Of a stretch of 64,000 bases of DNA, positions 18,787 through 27,973 are shown in pieces (the stretch's first letter is position 1; each line of letters opens with the position of its first letter). A model generated the notes under the pieces. The model ran no database searches. It was not told where the DNA came from and was given only the letters and a program-made list of their open reading frames with translations. The translations under genes were made by a program, and so were the position numbers. The stretch is from JAJFUB01 sp964622325 (lineage in GTDB: Bacteria > Armatimonadota > Zipacnadia > Zipacnadales > UBA11051), in NCBI GenBank assembly GCA_964622325.1, contig CAZUOJ010000005.1, positions 1 through 64,000 on the forward strand, written 5' to 3'.

Positions 18787-19146
18787 CCAGAGGCTTTCCC
18801 ACATGATAAAAGCTGCAGTTCCGGCCGCAATTTTGTCGTCCAATCATCCGCAGGAGTGCGGGACCAGGACACATTAATGGCAATCCTGCGCCGCGGAAAA
18901 ATTTAGTTAAAGCATCAGCAAGCAAACACGGCCGTCTTCTGGATATACACAATAACACAAAAAATAGAGTTTGATTTTTGATTTTCTCCACACAAAAAGG
19001 CAAAGCAAAAAGGAAGAGAGAATATGTAGAAAAAGCCGTTATTAAAAGAAAGCAAGAGCATATTGAGCTGAAGCTATCCAAGAGCGAAAGCGAAGGGACA
19101 CAGGCAATTCTCTTGTCTTTGAAAAATTTCCCACAAGGAGGGCTAG
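18787..19146. other. 360-base gap with no gene
   Basis: The longest gene-free stretch in the window. It is A-rich near its right end, where AAGGAGG serves the beta-helix gene. CGCAGGA (18849-18855) and TCCTGCG (18884-18890) form a perfect 7-base inverted repeat separated by 28 bases, so a structured leader or operator is possible. I see no open frame with a ribosome site, no tRNA and no terminator with a T run. Confidence 0.5.
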
Positions 19147-22100
19147 ATGATGTGGCGTTGGGCGTGTCTGCTCTGTGTCATTATAGCCTGGGGGACAGCG
19201 GCGAGGAGCGATATTGTGCTCTATGTGTCGCCACAGGGGCGAGATGAATGGACAGGCAAACGGCCAGAGGCGAAAGCGCCCGACGGGCCTTTCGCTACGC
19301 TTGCCCGTGCGCGGGAGGAAGTGCGCCGGCTGAAAGCGGCCGGCCCGCTCACGCAGCCCGTGAAAATTGTCCTGCGCGGCGGACGCTATCTGCTGTATGA
19401 AACATTTGCCTTGACAGCCGCCGACAGCGGCACGCCCCAGGCGCCCATCACATATATTGCTTTCAAGGGCGAAAAGCCTCTTCTGGCTGGCTGTCGCCGC
19501 GTGACGGGCTTCAAGCCCTGGAAGGACAAAATTCTGGTGGCGGAGCTGAAGGGGACGCCCCTGGAGGGCGTGCGCTTCCGGCAATTGTTCTGTAACGGCG
19601 AACGGCAAATTATGGCTCGCTATCCGAATTTAGATCCGAAGGATCCCCATGGAGGAGAATGGGCGTATGTGGCGGCTGTGGAGGGGCCCAATGTACGCGA
19701 TAGATTCTATTATACGGAGGATGTGGAGAAGAATTGGACGCATGTAGAGCGGGCAGAAGTGGGCATCCATCCGGGCTTTGATTGGGCCTGGAACATCGTG
19801 CCCATCAAAGCCGTGGATCGGGAGGAAAAGCAAATTATTCTGGCCCGCAATGTGTCCTATGATTTGCGGATTGGGGATCGTTATTTTGTGCAGAATATTT
19901 TGGAAGAATTGGATTCTCCGGGAGAATGGTATCTGGATCCGCAGGAGAGTCGCCTGTATTTCTGGCCTCCTGTAGCGGACATCGAGCGGGCCGAAGTGCT
20001 GGCGCCAGTTGTGGGGGATTTAATCCGGCTGGAGGGCGCCTCGGATGTGACATTACGAGGCCTGACAATCGAAGGCTGCGACGGGACAGGCGTCGTGCTG
20101 CAAAATTGTGAGCGGAGCCTGATTGCGCAAAGCGTGATCCGGAATACAGGGAGCTGGGGCATCAGCATCAACGGCGGCCATGACAGCGGGGCGAAAGGCA
20201 ATGACATATATGCGACAGGCGCTGGAGGCATTTCGTTGTCGGGAGGCGATCGGCAGACGCTGGAGCCAGGCCGCAATTTCGCGGACAATAATTATATCCA
20301 TCATGTCGCTGTGTTCGCCAAAACATACAACACAGGCATCAATGTCAGCGGCGTAGGCAATATCGCCCGCCATAATCTCATTCATGATACATATCATGCC
20401 GGAATGACACTATCCGGCAATGAGAATGTTGTGGAATACAATATCGTCCATCACACGAATTTGGGCTCTGCGGACACAGGAGGGATATATTATTGTTCGC
20501 GCGATTTTACAATGCGGGGCAATAAGATACAATTCAATATTTTTCATCATTGTGGGGGCTTCGGCAAAGACAATTCGTGGGCGCCCGTCCAGGGGGGGAG
20601 AGTCAGCTTCAGCTATCCGCATTTCACATGGGGCATTTATTTAGACGATCCGACGAGCGGGACGCTTGTTTACGGCAATATCCTGTGGGCGGTGCCTATC
20701 TGCGGCCTGCATAATCACGGCGGGCGGGATAATGTGTGGGAAAATAACATCGTCGTGGATGCGCCGGCTGTCAACGCCGGGATGCTATGGGACGGCTGGA
20801 TCGAATATCCTCAGATTATCGAAAAGCTCAAGGCCGTGCAATACGAGGGCTCGCCGTATTTGCGGCTGTATCCCGAATTAGCGCATTATGATATCAGCCA
20901 TCCTTCAGGAATGACGGGCTTACGATTTTTGCGCAATATCTTCTATTACACAGCGGAGGGGAGCCGCTGGCTGCGGGAAAAGAACGCCCAGAGCTGGCAG
21001 GGCGGCCAATTGCTATACAGATATTTTACGGACGACATAGGCTTCAAAGAAAGCCTATTTGATTACAATCTCGTCTGTCCGCCGCCAGGCGTGGAGCTGA
21101 AAATCAGTTTTCAGCGCCAGCCGGAGCCGCACAAGCTTTTGTCATGGACGGAATGGCAGGCTACAGGGATGGATGTGCATTCTGTCATCGGGGATCCGAT
21201 GTTTGTGGATCCCGCGAAGCATAATTATGCGCTCAAGCCCGGCTCTCCGGCGCTGAAATTGGGCTTCAAGCCCATTCCGCTCGAGAAAATTGGGCCGTAT
21301 GCCGATGAGCTGCGCGCGTCCTGGCCGATTGTGGAGGCGCCAGGCGCCGCCGCGCTGGGCGATTTCACAACACAGCGCTTTTTCAAATTGCCAGGCTACG
21401 AGCCTGTGAAGGCGGAGCTTTTTACGCCGCGGCAGGGGGCGCCCAATTTCTTCGCCAAATTGGCGGCAGGCAAGCCTGTCAAAATCGCCTATTTTGGCGG
21501 AGGCATTCATCCTCCTGACGGCTGGCGCAGGCAGATTCTCCATTGGCTGCGCGAGCGCTATCCCCATGTGGAGATAAGCGAAATAGACGCCTCCATCTGC
21601 GATTGTTCCCGCGGCTCCGGCTTCAGCGTGTATCGTTTTGAGCAGGCCGTGTTAACGAAGCAGCCGGATCTTGTGCTTGTGGATTTTGCCGCTGATGATC
21701 AGACGGCGAATGTGGACAGCATCTGGGCGGCAATAGAGGGCGTCGTGCGGCAGGCGCGGCGCGCCAATCCGCAGCTGGATATCATTTTTGTCTATGCTTT
21801 TCGGGCGGGCGATGAGAAGGATTTTGCGGAGGGCTTCTGTCCCCAGGCGATTTCGGCTTATGAAAGAATCGCCGCATATTATGGGATTCCGAGCATTAAT
21901 ATGGCCTTTCGAATTGCGCAATTAGCGCAGCAGGAGCGACTCATCATTAAAGCCACGCCGCAGCAAGCACAAAATCCAGAAGGAAGGCTGATCTTCTCTT
22001 TAGATGGCGTGCGGCCGACAGCTGATGGCAATCGACTTTACGCGGAAGTGATAATAGAGGCGTTGAGGGCGCTCAGCCAAAACACGACGCCCAAGAAGCA

Positions 22101-22605
22101 TCCTTTGCCCAAGCCCTTCTTCCGGGGCGCGATGGAGCGCGCCCGGCTGTATCCCATCACGCCAGAAATGCTTTCGGGGCCCTGGGAGAAGCTGTCGCCG
22201 GATAATGTTTCCGGGCGGAATTTTGCCAATCATTTCCGTGAAATCTGGCTCACACGGACGCCCGGCGCCAAACTTACATTTCGTTTTCGCGGCACAGAGG
22301 CCAGCATTTTCAATCTGATGGGGCCTGACACAGGCATTGCCCGCGTGACAGTGGACGGCCGCGACGCGGGGCGGCGCCAACAAGTGGATCAATGGGCCTA
22401 TTATCAGCGGCTGAGCGCCTTGCCGCTGGCCTCCGGCTTGCCTGATACGGAGCATACAGTCACAGTGGAATTGCTGCCCGATGTGCCCGATCGAAGCGTG
22501 GCCATTGCAGCAGCCAAAGAAGCCAATCGTTATCGGGCGGAAGATTTTGACGGTGTGGCTTTCCGCTTTGGCTGGCTGCGGATTAATGGGGAATTATTGC
22601 CCTGA
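19147..22605 (+). CDS. secreted right-handed beta-helix protein with degenerate SGNH domain
   Basis: 1152 residues. The signal peptide (about 1-21) is followed by YVSPQGRDEWTG and FATLARAREEVRRL, the opening of right-handed parallel beta-helix enzymes such as the GH141-like group, and a long helix to about residue 760 with Asn-rich turns (NIVHHTN, ENNIVVD). From 779 an SGNH-hydrolase fold follows, then a beta-sandwich (about 1010-1152). The SGNH catalytic positions are altered: the Ser block reads YFGGGIH (Gly786), the Asn block FAADD (Asp850), and the DxxH block DGVRP (Asp953, Arg956). The helix may still act on a glycan; the SGNH part probably cannot act as an esterase. AAGGAGG precedes the start. 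Confidence 0.8.
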   Translation: MMWRWACLLCVIIAWGTAARSDIVLYVSPQGRDEWTGKRPEAKAPDGPFATLARAREEVRRLKAAGPLTQPVKIVLRGGRYLLYETFALTAADSGTPQAPITYIAFKGEKPLLAGCRRVTGFKPWKDKILVAELKGTPLEGVRFRQLFCNGERQIMARYPNLDPKDPHGGEWAYVAAVEGPNVRDRFYYTEDVEKNWTHVERAEVGIHPGFDWAWNIVPIKAVDREEKQIILARNVSYDLRIGDRYFVQNILEELDSPGEWYLDPQESRLYFWPPVADIERAEVLAPVVGDLIRLEGASDVTLRGLTIEGCDGTGVVLQNCERSLIAQSVIRNTGSWGISINGGHDSGAKGNDIYATGAGGISLSGGDRQTLEPGRNFADNNYIHHVAVFAKTYNTGINVSGVGNIARHNLIHDTYHAGMTLSGNENVVEYNIVHHTNLGSADTGGIYYCSRDFTMRGNKIQFNIFHHCGGFGKDNSWAPVQGGRVSFSYPHFTWGIYLDDPTSGTLVYGNILWAVPICGLHNHGGRDNVWENNIVVDAPAVNAGMLWDGWIEYPQIIEKLKAVQYEGSPYLRLYPELAHYDISHPSGMTGLRFLRNIFYYTAEGSRWLREKNAQSWQGGQLLYRYFTDDIGFKESLFDYNLVCPPPGVELKISFQRQPEPHKLLSWTEWQATGMDVHSVIGDPMFVDPAKHNYALKPGSPALKLGFKPIPLEKIGPYADELRASWPIVEAPGAAALGDFTTQRFFKLPGYEPVKAELFTPRQGAPNFFAKLAAGKPVKIAYFGGGIHPPDGWRRQILHWLRERYPHVEISEIDASICDCSRGSGFSVYRFEQAVLTKQPDLVLVDFAADDQTANVDSIWAAIEGVVRQARRANPQLDIIFVYAFRAGDEKDFAEGFCPQAISAYERIAAYYGIPSINMAFRIAQLAQQERLIIKATPQQAQNPEGRLIFSLDGVRPTADGNRLYAEVIIEALRALSQNTTPKKHPLPKPFFRGAMERARLYPITPEMLSGPWEKLSPDNVSGRNFANHFREIWLTRTPGAKLTFRFRGTEASIFNLMGPDTGIARVTVDGRDAGRRQQVDQWAYYQRLSALPLASGLPDTEHTVTVELLPDVPDRSVAIAAAKEANRYRAEDFDGVAFRFGWLRINGELLP

Positions 22606-22706
22606 AGAGACGTTCACAGGCTTATAGCTTCTTTCGAACAGAAAGAACAAAGATATACGCGAAAGGCTCAAACAAAAGCAAAACAGCAAAGAAAGGCAGA
22701 ACAGCG

Positions 22707-23702
22707 ATGTTACGCGTGTGCGTTATTGGGATGGGGCCTATCGGCAATCGGCATGCCGATATGTATAAGGAGCATCCGCAGGCGGAATTAGTAGGCGTAT
22801 GCGATATTATTCCGGAGCGGGCTGATGCGGCTGCGCGCCGACTGGGCGTGCCAGCCTATTATGAGGCGCCCACGATGCTGGCGGAACTTCAGCCTGATAT
22901 TTGCAGTGTGGCGACAAGCGGCGAGGAATATGGCAGCGATCATGCGGAGCCGACGATTCAGGCGCTAGAAGCGGGCTGTCATGTGCTGTGTGAAAAGCCC
23001 ATTTCCAATTCCATTGCCGATGCCGAGAAAATGGTCGCGACGGCGCGCCGCCTGCGTCGCTGTCTCGCCATCAATTTCAATCATCGCTTCAATCCGGCGC
23101 ATCGGCTGGCGAAACGCTGGATCGAAGAGGGCCGGCTAGGGCATCTTTTGTTTATTAATATGAGCATCTGGATTTTGAATCCGCGCGAGTCTTCGCCTTA
23201 TTTTCATATCAAAGCCTTGCATCCCCATTCTGTGGATATTATGCGTTATTTTTGTGGCGACATTGAGGCCGTGCATTGCTTTGCGACGAAAGCTCCCGGA
23301 CGCCAAATTTGGTCCACAGCGCAATTTAATTTTCGCTTCAAAAATGGCGTTGTCGGCTCCTTGACGGGCAGCTACGATATTGCCCGCGGGCATCCAATGG
23401 AACGCTGTGAAGTCGCCGGCACGGGCGGACGTTTTGTGATTGAAGATATTTTTAAGGAAGTGACATTGTATCCCGCAGACAGCCTGGAGAAAATTGTGTA
23501 TACAGAGCCCTCGCTATTTGGCGGAATGCGGGATTTTGTGGATACATTCCGCGCGCGCATTCATGCCTTTGTCGATCAAATTGCCGCCGGCGTGTCGCCA
23601 GAGGAGATTGACGGTTCCGGAGAAGACGGCCTGGCCGCGCAAAAAGTCCTCGCCGCCGCCATTGAATCTTTGGAAACAGAATCGGTTGTGTATGTGAAAT
23701 AA
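22707..23702 (+). CDS. Gfo/Idh/MocA-family oxidoreductase
   Basis: A complete 331-residue cytoplasmic dehydrogenase of the family that oxidises sugars, inositols or their acids with NAD(P). The Rossmann motif GMGPIGNRHADMY is at residues 8-20, the family signature CEKPISNSIADAEKM near 98-112, and the catalytic-domain strand GTGGRFVIEDI near 236-246. FNHRFNPAHR and KALHPHSVDIMRYF contain the usual Lys/His catalytic-side residues. It is followed after 64 bases by the sulfatase-like gene, which has its own AAGGAG, and the two are probably co-transcribed. The substrate is probably a monosaccharide released by the secreted enzymes of the island; its identity is not visible. Confidence 0.9.
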   Translation: MLRVCVIGMGPIGNRHADMYKEHPQAELVGVCDIIPERADAAARRLGVPAYYEAPTMLAELQPDICSVATSGEEYGSDHAEPTIQALEAGCHVLCEKPISNSIADAEKMVATARRLRRCLAINFNHRFNPAHRLAKRWIEEGRLGHLLFINMSIWILNPRESSPYFHIKALHPHSVDIMRYFCGDIEAVHCFATKAPGRQIWSTAQFNFRFKNGVVGSLTGSYDIARGHPMERCEVAGTGGRFVIEDIFKEVTLYPADSLEKIVYTEPSLFGGMRDFVDTFRARIHAFVDQIAAGVSPEEIDGSGEDGLAAQKVLAAAIESLETESVVYVK

Positions 23703-23766
23703 AAGGAGCACACGAAAAGACAGAGTCTTTATCAGCAAAAAGTACAAGACAAAAAGGAGCATCATA

Positions 23767-25257
23767 ATGAATCTTGTTTTTCTCGTGAGCGACACATTGC
23801 GCTGGGATTATTTAGGCGCTTATGGCAATAGCTGGATTAAAACGCCGTATCTGGATCAGCTGGCCAAAGAAAGCGTTGTGTTTGAGGAGGCTTTCGCCGA
23901 AGGGCTGCCCACATTGCCGGCGCGTCGCGTCATGCAGACAGGGCGGCCCATTGTCCCCTTCAAATATGTGCCGCAAAAGAGCGATATGGTGCAGCTGCAC
24001 GGCTGGCACGGACTTTTTGATGAGGATGTCTCGGCAGCGGAATGGCTGCGCGAGCACGGCTATGTGTGCTGCTTCATTACAGATGTCTATCATATGATGA
24101 AGCCGGGCAAGAATTTTCATCGCGGCTTTGATTGCTGGCATTGGATCCGGGGACAGGAAGACGATCCGTATATGCTGCGCGATGAGGCGCAAGTGCGGGA
24201 GCTTTTGGCGCGGGCGGCGCCACAGGAGCAATTCCGGCAACGCCACTGGCTTATCCAGCATTTAATGAATCGCAAGGATTGGGAAGGCGAAGCGGATACG
24301 CTCGTGGCGCGTGTGATGCAAAAAGCCGCCGAATGGCTGCACAATTATTCCTTAGAGGCGCCGTTTTACATGTGGATTGATTGTTTTGATCCCCATGAGC
24401 CCTGGGATCCGCCGCTGGAATATGCCCGTTTGTATGATCCGGATTTTGATAGCTTGGACGGACTCGTGCCGCCCAGCTTCACAAGCCAAATGACAGAAGA
24501 ACAAATTCGCAACACTTTAACTGCTTATGCCGGAGAAGTTACGCTGGTGGATCGCTGGATCGGGCATTTGCTGGAGACATTGCACGAAACAGGCCATTTG
24601 CAGGACACATTGATTGTGTTCACATCGGATCATGGCTGCATGCTGGGCGAACAGGGCGAAATGCATAAGGGCATCAGCCGGCTGCGCAATCAATGCACGC
24701 AACTGCCGCTGCTTATTCGCCATCCGCAGGGCCTGGGGGCGGGCACGCGCGTACGAGGCCTCGTGCAGCATACGGATATGTTGCCGACGGCCCTGGCTTT
24801 AATGGGCATTCCCCCTCATGAACGGATGCTGGGGCGCAATGTCTGGCCGTGGCCGCTGGCAGAAGGAGCCGCCGCCTCCTCCGCCTCTACAGCTCCCGCG
24901 GCGTCCTCGCCTCCAGCTGCTCTCCAGACGCCCGCAGCTCGCGATTATGTTGTAACGGCGTTTGGGCCGTATGCGTCCTATCGCACAACGCGCTGGAATT
25001 ATATTACAGTGTGGGATCCCGAAAGCCCGGAAAAGCGCCCGCCGGAGCTGTACGATTTGCATGCCGATCCGGAGGAACTGACGAATGTGGCGGCGGATTA
25101 TCCGGAAGTAACGGCTGAATTGCGGGAGGCGCTCCAGGAGCATCTGCGGGCTCAGGCGCCTCTGACGCAGGGGCATTTAGGCGGCACCGCCGATCTGGAT
25201 GTGCTGGGCGAATTGGGCATCAAAATGAGCTTTGACGCCTTGCCGCCCCTGCGCTAG
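23767..25257 (+). CDS. sulfatase-fold hydrolase with Thr at the nucleophile position
   Basis: 496 residues without a signal peptide, of the alkaline-phosphatase/sulfatase superfamily. The N-terminal metal motif is LVSDTLRWDYLGAYG (Asp8) and the distal metal motif is FTSDHGCMLGEQGEMHKG (Asp288, His289). DPHEPWDPP is another family mark. The nucleophile loop reads PTLPARR, with Thr49 where true sulfatases have the Cys or Ser that becomes formylglycine. Thr is the working nucleophile in nucleotide pyrophosphatases and some phosphomutases of the same superfamily, so a phosphate or phosphonate ester could be the substrate. No formylglycine-generating enzyme or anSME lies in the window. A low-complexity Ala/Ser insert is at about 365-385. 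Confidence 0.85.
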   Translation: MNLVFLVSDTLRWDYLGAYGNSWIKTPYLDQLAKESVVFEEAFAEGLPTLPARRVMQTGRPIVPFKYVPQKSDMVQLHGWHGLFDEDVSAAEWLREHGYVCCFITDVYHMMKPGKNFHRGFDCWHWIRGQEDDPYMLRDEAQVRELLARAAPQEQFRQRHWLIQHLMNRKDWEGEADTLVARVMQKAAEWLHNYSLEAPFYMWIDCFDPHEPWDPPLEYARLYDPDFDSLDGLVPPSFTSQMTEEQIRNTLTAYAGEVTLVDRWIGHLLETLHETGHLQDTLIVFTSDHGCMLGEQGEMHKGISRLRNQCTQLPLLIRHPQGLGAGTRVRGLVQHTDMLPTALALMGIPPHERMLGRNVWPWPLAEGAAASSASTAPAASSPPAALQTPAARDYVVTAFGPYASYRTTRWNYITVWDPESPEKRPPELYDLHADPEELTNVAADYPEVTAELREALQEHLRAQAPLTQGHLGGTADLDVLGELGIKMSFDALPPLR

Positions 25258-25425
25258 CCCCGATAGTCCCCTGAGGCTTCGCCAAGCGTATCTGGCCCTA
25301 AAAGGGCTTCCATGAGGCGGCAAGCAGCTGGGCATTTTCTCACAACAGAAATGTTTCCGCAGAGGCAGTTTCTTGGCATGGCAGAGAAAAAGCGCAGAAA
25401 AGCCATCAAGGCGAGGATACGATAA

Positions 25426-25953
25426 ATGAGCAGGCTTCCGGTGGGGATTGTGCAGATATATACAGGGGACGGCAAAGGCAAGACAACGGCCGCTTTGGGG
25501 CTGGCAGTGCGGGCGGCAGGAGCAGGCTTACGTGTGTTTATTGGCCAATTTTGCAAGGGCCGCGAGACGGCCGAGCACAGGGGGCTGGCGCTTTTGGGAG
25601 AGCGCGTCACAGTGCGCCACAGCGGCCGTTGCTCCTTTATTACAGGGCCGCCGACGCCCGAAGATAAAGCCGCCGCGCAACATATGTTGCAGCTGCTGCG
25701 TGAGGCCTTGCAAAGCGGCGCCTATGATATCGTCATCGCGGATGAATTGAATGTTGCCATCGCGCTGGGCCTTGTGACGCTCGCGGATGCCCAAGAGCTG
25801 TTGGCGTTGCGGCCTGCCCATGTGGAGCTTGTGATTACAGGCCGCAACGCTCCGTCCGAATTGCTTCAACAAGCCGAGCTTGTGACAGAAATGCGCGCTC
25901 TTAAACATCCCTATGCCCAGGGACTAAAAGCACGCTCAGGCATTGAATTTTAA
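25426..25953 (+). CDS. cobO: cob(I)alamin adenosyltransferase, CobO/BtuR type
   Basis: A 175-residue cytoplasmic enzyme that transfers the adenosyl group of ATP to cob(I)alamin to give coenzyme B12. The P-loop GDGKGKTTAALGLAVRA is at residues 11-27, and QFCKGRETAEHRGL and VIADELNVAIALGLV are standard CobO segments. Length matches the family. It stands alone: no other cobalamin gene is near, and the 168-base upstream gap shows no B12-box, so salvage rather than synthesis is the likely context. It converges with the regulator gene at 26108-26680. Confidence 0.93.
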   Translation: MSRLPVGIVQIYTGDGKGKTTAALGLAVRAAGAGLRVFIGQFCKGRETAEHRGLALLGERVTVRHSGRCSFITGPPTPEDKAAAQHMLQLLREALQSGAYDIVIADELNVAIALGLVTLADAQELLALRPAHVELVITGRNAPSELLQQAELVTEMRALKHPYAQGLKARSGIEF

Positions 25954-26082
25954 ATTGGCCTCCTTCTGGCCGCCTGATGGCTTATGTGCAATATTCATTT
26001 TTCTGCGCTTTTTCCTTTCTGGCTTTCGGGGCTTTTCGGAAATACAAGCTGATCTGCTTGAAGCTGCGCCTGCAGGCCTCCA

Positions 26083-26096
26083 CGCCTCTACAGGCG
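26083..26096. terminator. small hairpin between cobO and the regulator gene
   Basis: CGCCT and AGGCG pair around CTAC in the gap between two convergent genes. It lacks a T run; listed only as a weak candidate. Confidence 0.2.
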
Positions 26097-26107
26097 AAGG
26101 CGGCTCT

Positions 26108-26680
26108 TCAATCGCGAGGCGCCTCATAATACAAGTACCAGCGATATTTACACAAGCCATCTTTGCGGCAGGCTTCCTGGCCCGGACGGCAATGGCGTTC
26201 GGGCTGATAGACAGAAATCGCCTGCTGTTCGCTGAATGCTGCCTGCCAATCTTCTTCTGCCCCCAGCTGGGATTGCTGCTCACAAAATTCCTGCAGCTTG
26301 AGGATGGCGCGTTGCAGCCAGCGCAAGGCCGTGCTGTGCTGCACGCCCAGAGATTGTGCCATTTGCCGCAATGTCAAGCCCTGTCTGCGCATGGCAATGA
26401 GCTGCCGCTCGCTTTCCGTCAATGTCGCTTGCGCCAATAAAATCTCCAGCAATTGGGCCGCCGAATCCTGAAGCATGCGCAAATCTGGCGGGGGAGGCTC
26501 CACAAATTGCGCATCTTTGCGGCACGCTCGCTGCAGATTTGTTTCCCGATAAAAGCTGTAAGACAAATAGCGCGGATCCGCACCGCTATTCCACAAAAGC
26601 TCATTGGCCTGTCGCTCTAACGCCGCTTCTTTTTCTTCCACGGCTTTGTTTTTAATCCGGCCCGAATGATAATCAGACAT
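26108..26680 (-). CDS. sigma-70 region 4-like DNA-binding protein with C-terminal Cys cluster
   Basis: A 190-residue protein; the ATG at 26680 is chosen over upstream in-frame starts because AAGGGAG lies just before it. Residues of about 86-131 (LTESERQLIAMRRQGLTLRQ, QSLGVQHSTALRWLQRAILK) are a helix-turn-helix of the sigma region 4 / LuxR type. There is no region 2, so it is not a complete sigma factor. The C-terminus has His163, Cys164, Cys171 and Cys177 in HCRPGQEACRKDGLCKYRW, and Cys53 lies in the N-terminal half, which could bind a metal or Fe-S cluster or act as a redox switch. It is the only transcription-factor-like gene in the glycan island and is divergent from a secreted helical protein. 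Targets are unknown. Confidence 0.65.
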   Translation of the reverse strand: MSDYHSGRIKNKAVEEKEAALERQANELLWNSGADPRYLSYSFYRETNLQRACRKDAQFVEPPPPDLRMLQDSAAQLLEILLAQATLTESERQLIAMRRQGLTLRQMAQSLGVQHSTALRWLQRAILKLQEFCEQQSQLGAEEDWQAAFSEQQAISVYQPERHCRPGQEACRKDGLCKYRWYLYYEAPRD

Positions 26681-26759
26681 TGTAAGGCTCCCTTCTGAAA
26701 AAATTTGGCTTTTGCGCCCAACATAGCCAGGGAAGCCTTGCAGCGACTTGCGAGCGGCC

Positions 26760-26781
26760 TTGTATTTTTCTTGTATTTTTC
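26760..26781 (-). repeat. tandem 11-bp repeat upstream of the regulator gene
   Basis: TTGTATTTTTC occurs twice head to tail with no gap (26760-26770, 26771-26781), about 80 bases ahead of the regulator's start codon. One copy per helical turn would place both on the same DNA face, as in many operators. Confidence 0.45.
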
Positions 26782-26864
26782 TGCCGTCTTTGGGCACACG
26801 GGAGCCATTTATGAGGGCAAATAGAGGGAAGGATAAGACTCTTTGCAATTCATTGAGGAGGCGA

Positions 26865-26894
26865 TAGACTTGGAACAATTAAAAGCAATATAAT
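26865..26894 (+). promoter_or_regulatory. candidate promoter of the secreted helical protein gene
   Basis: A perfect TATAAT -10 lies at 26889-26894. TAGACT at 26865-26870, 18 bases upstream, matches four of six -35 positions. The predicted transcript would start about 55 bases before the ATG at 26957. Confidence 0.45.
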
Positions 26895-26956
26895 ATTCTT
26901 TAAGGCGCAAAGCTTTTTATCGGCCTTTAATCAGGCTGCTGGCAATGGAGCGACAT

Positions 26957-27871
26957 ATGAAGAGCAAGATTTTTGTCAGCCTGTGGCTAGCTTTTTTGCC
27001 TGTGCTGGGCGCAGCGCAAAGAGAAATACAGATATTTCGGGGCGCCTTAGGCCGGGGCACGCTAGAAATGCAATTGCTGGAGGAAATCACAGTTCTGCAG
27101 CGACTTGTGCCCCTGCAACTGACAGAGGCGCAGATAGAGCAGATTCTGGCGGCTTATGCCCAGCATCCCGCGTCCTACGAACAGGCGGAAACAATCGCCA
27201 GATTGCAGGAAATCAAACGCCAGTTATTGTCTGGCGAGCGGCTTGTCGCGGCGGATCTGGCGAATTTGCGGGAGCTGGCGCGCACGGCGCTTCAGGAGCG
27301 GCGGCGGCTATTTGGCCAGGCGCCGGCGGCGCCTGCTGCTGCGCCGCCGCCCGAGGCGGCGCTTTCTCCGCTAGAGCAGGCCATCTGGAAGGTGCTGACA
27401 GTGCCCCAGCGAGCCGCCTTATTGGGCGATGTGCGCGGCGCGGCCGCCAACAATCAAAGGGCCGAGCAACAATTGAGCCGCCGCGCCCTGCAGCTTATTG
27501 GGCAGATGCTGCCTTATGAGGAAGCCAGATGGCAGGCGGCGCGGGATAAGCTGATCGCGGCGCTCATTGCCGGCGTGGGGGCAGAAAATAGCCCCGAGCG
27601 CGAAAATGCGCGGCAGCTTTTCCTAGATTTTTTTGAGCGGCTGCGCAAGATGAATCAGGCGGAATTCGCACAACGACAGGAGGAACTGGCAGCAGAATTG
27701 CTGGCGTTGCTGCCGCCCCAGACGAATTTAGCGGTGGCGCTGGCCGAATACAATCCCCAGCTGATTAAAGAGGCCATGGCACGCAGCCTGACTCATCCCC
27801 GGGCGCCGGATTTGCTGCGGCAAATGAGGGAAGCGCGGGCGGCCACAGCGACGGCGAAGCAGGAACCGTGA
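26957..27871 (+). CDS. secreted helical protein of unknown function
   Basis: A 304-residue protein that I do not recognise. The ATG at 26957 begins a good signal peptide (MKSKIFVSLWLAFLPVLGAA) and is preferred to an ATG 12 bases upstream. The mature protein is almost entirely helical and rich in Ala, Leu, Gln and Glu, with an Ala/Pro linker at about residues 115-128 dividing two similar halves. The segment QLTEAQIEQIL recalls the LTxxQ-like motifs of Spy/CpxP periplasmic proteins, but only loosely. It is divergent from the region-4-like regulator and 102 bases upstream of the sialidase-like gene, so it may be a periplasmic sensor or chaperone for that pair. Confidence 0.55.
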   Translation: MKSKIFVSLWLAFLPVLGAAQREIQIFRGALGRGTLEMQLLEEITVLQRLVPLQLTEAQIEQILAAYAQHPASYEQAETIARLQEIKRQLLSGERLVAADLANLRELARTALQERRRLFGQAPAAPAAAPPPEAALSPLEQAIWKVLTVPQRAALLGDVRGAAANNQRAEQQLSRRALQLIGQMLPYEEARWQAARDKLIAALIAGVGAENSPERENARQLFLDFFERLRKMNQAEFAQRQEELAAELLALLPPQTNLAVALAEYNPQLIKEAMARSLTHPRAPDLLRQMREARAATATAKQEP

Positions 27872-27973
27872 ATCTTCTTGGCGAATTATTTCCCCTCGCC
27901 CACAGGATTTGTGCTGTCTGCTTCAAGCGGGGGGATATTTTGTTTCAGGCCGGCTATTCTCAGGAGGGGAAAA

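Noticed and set aside
25258..25425. Possible cobalamin riboswitch upstream of cobO
   Set aside because: No B12-box-like sequence or matching long-range stems; only a GCCCT/AGGGC mini-hairpin is present.
25943..26440. 165-residue plus-strand frame after cobO
   Set aside because: It crosses the convergent gap and runs antisense through the regulator gene, which has a better ribosome site and a recognisable helix-turn-helix.
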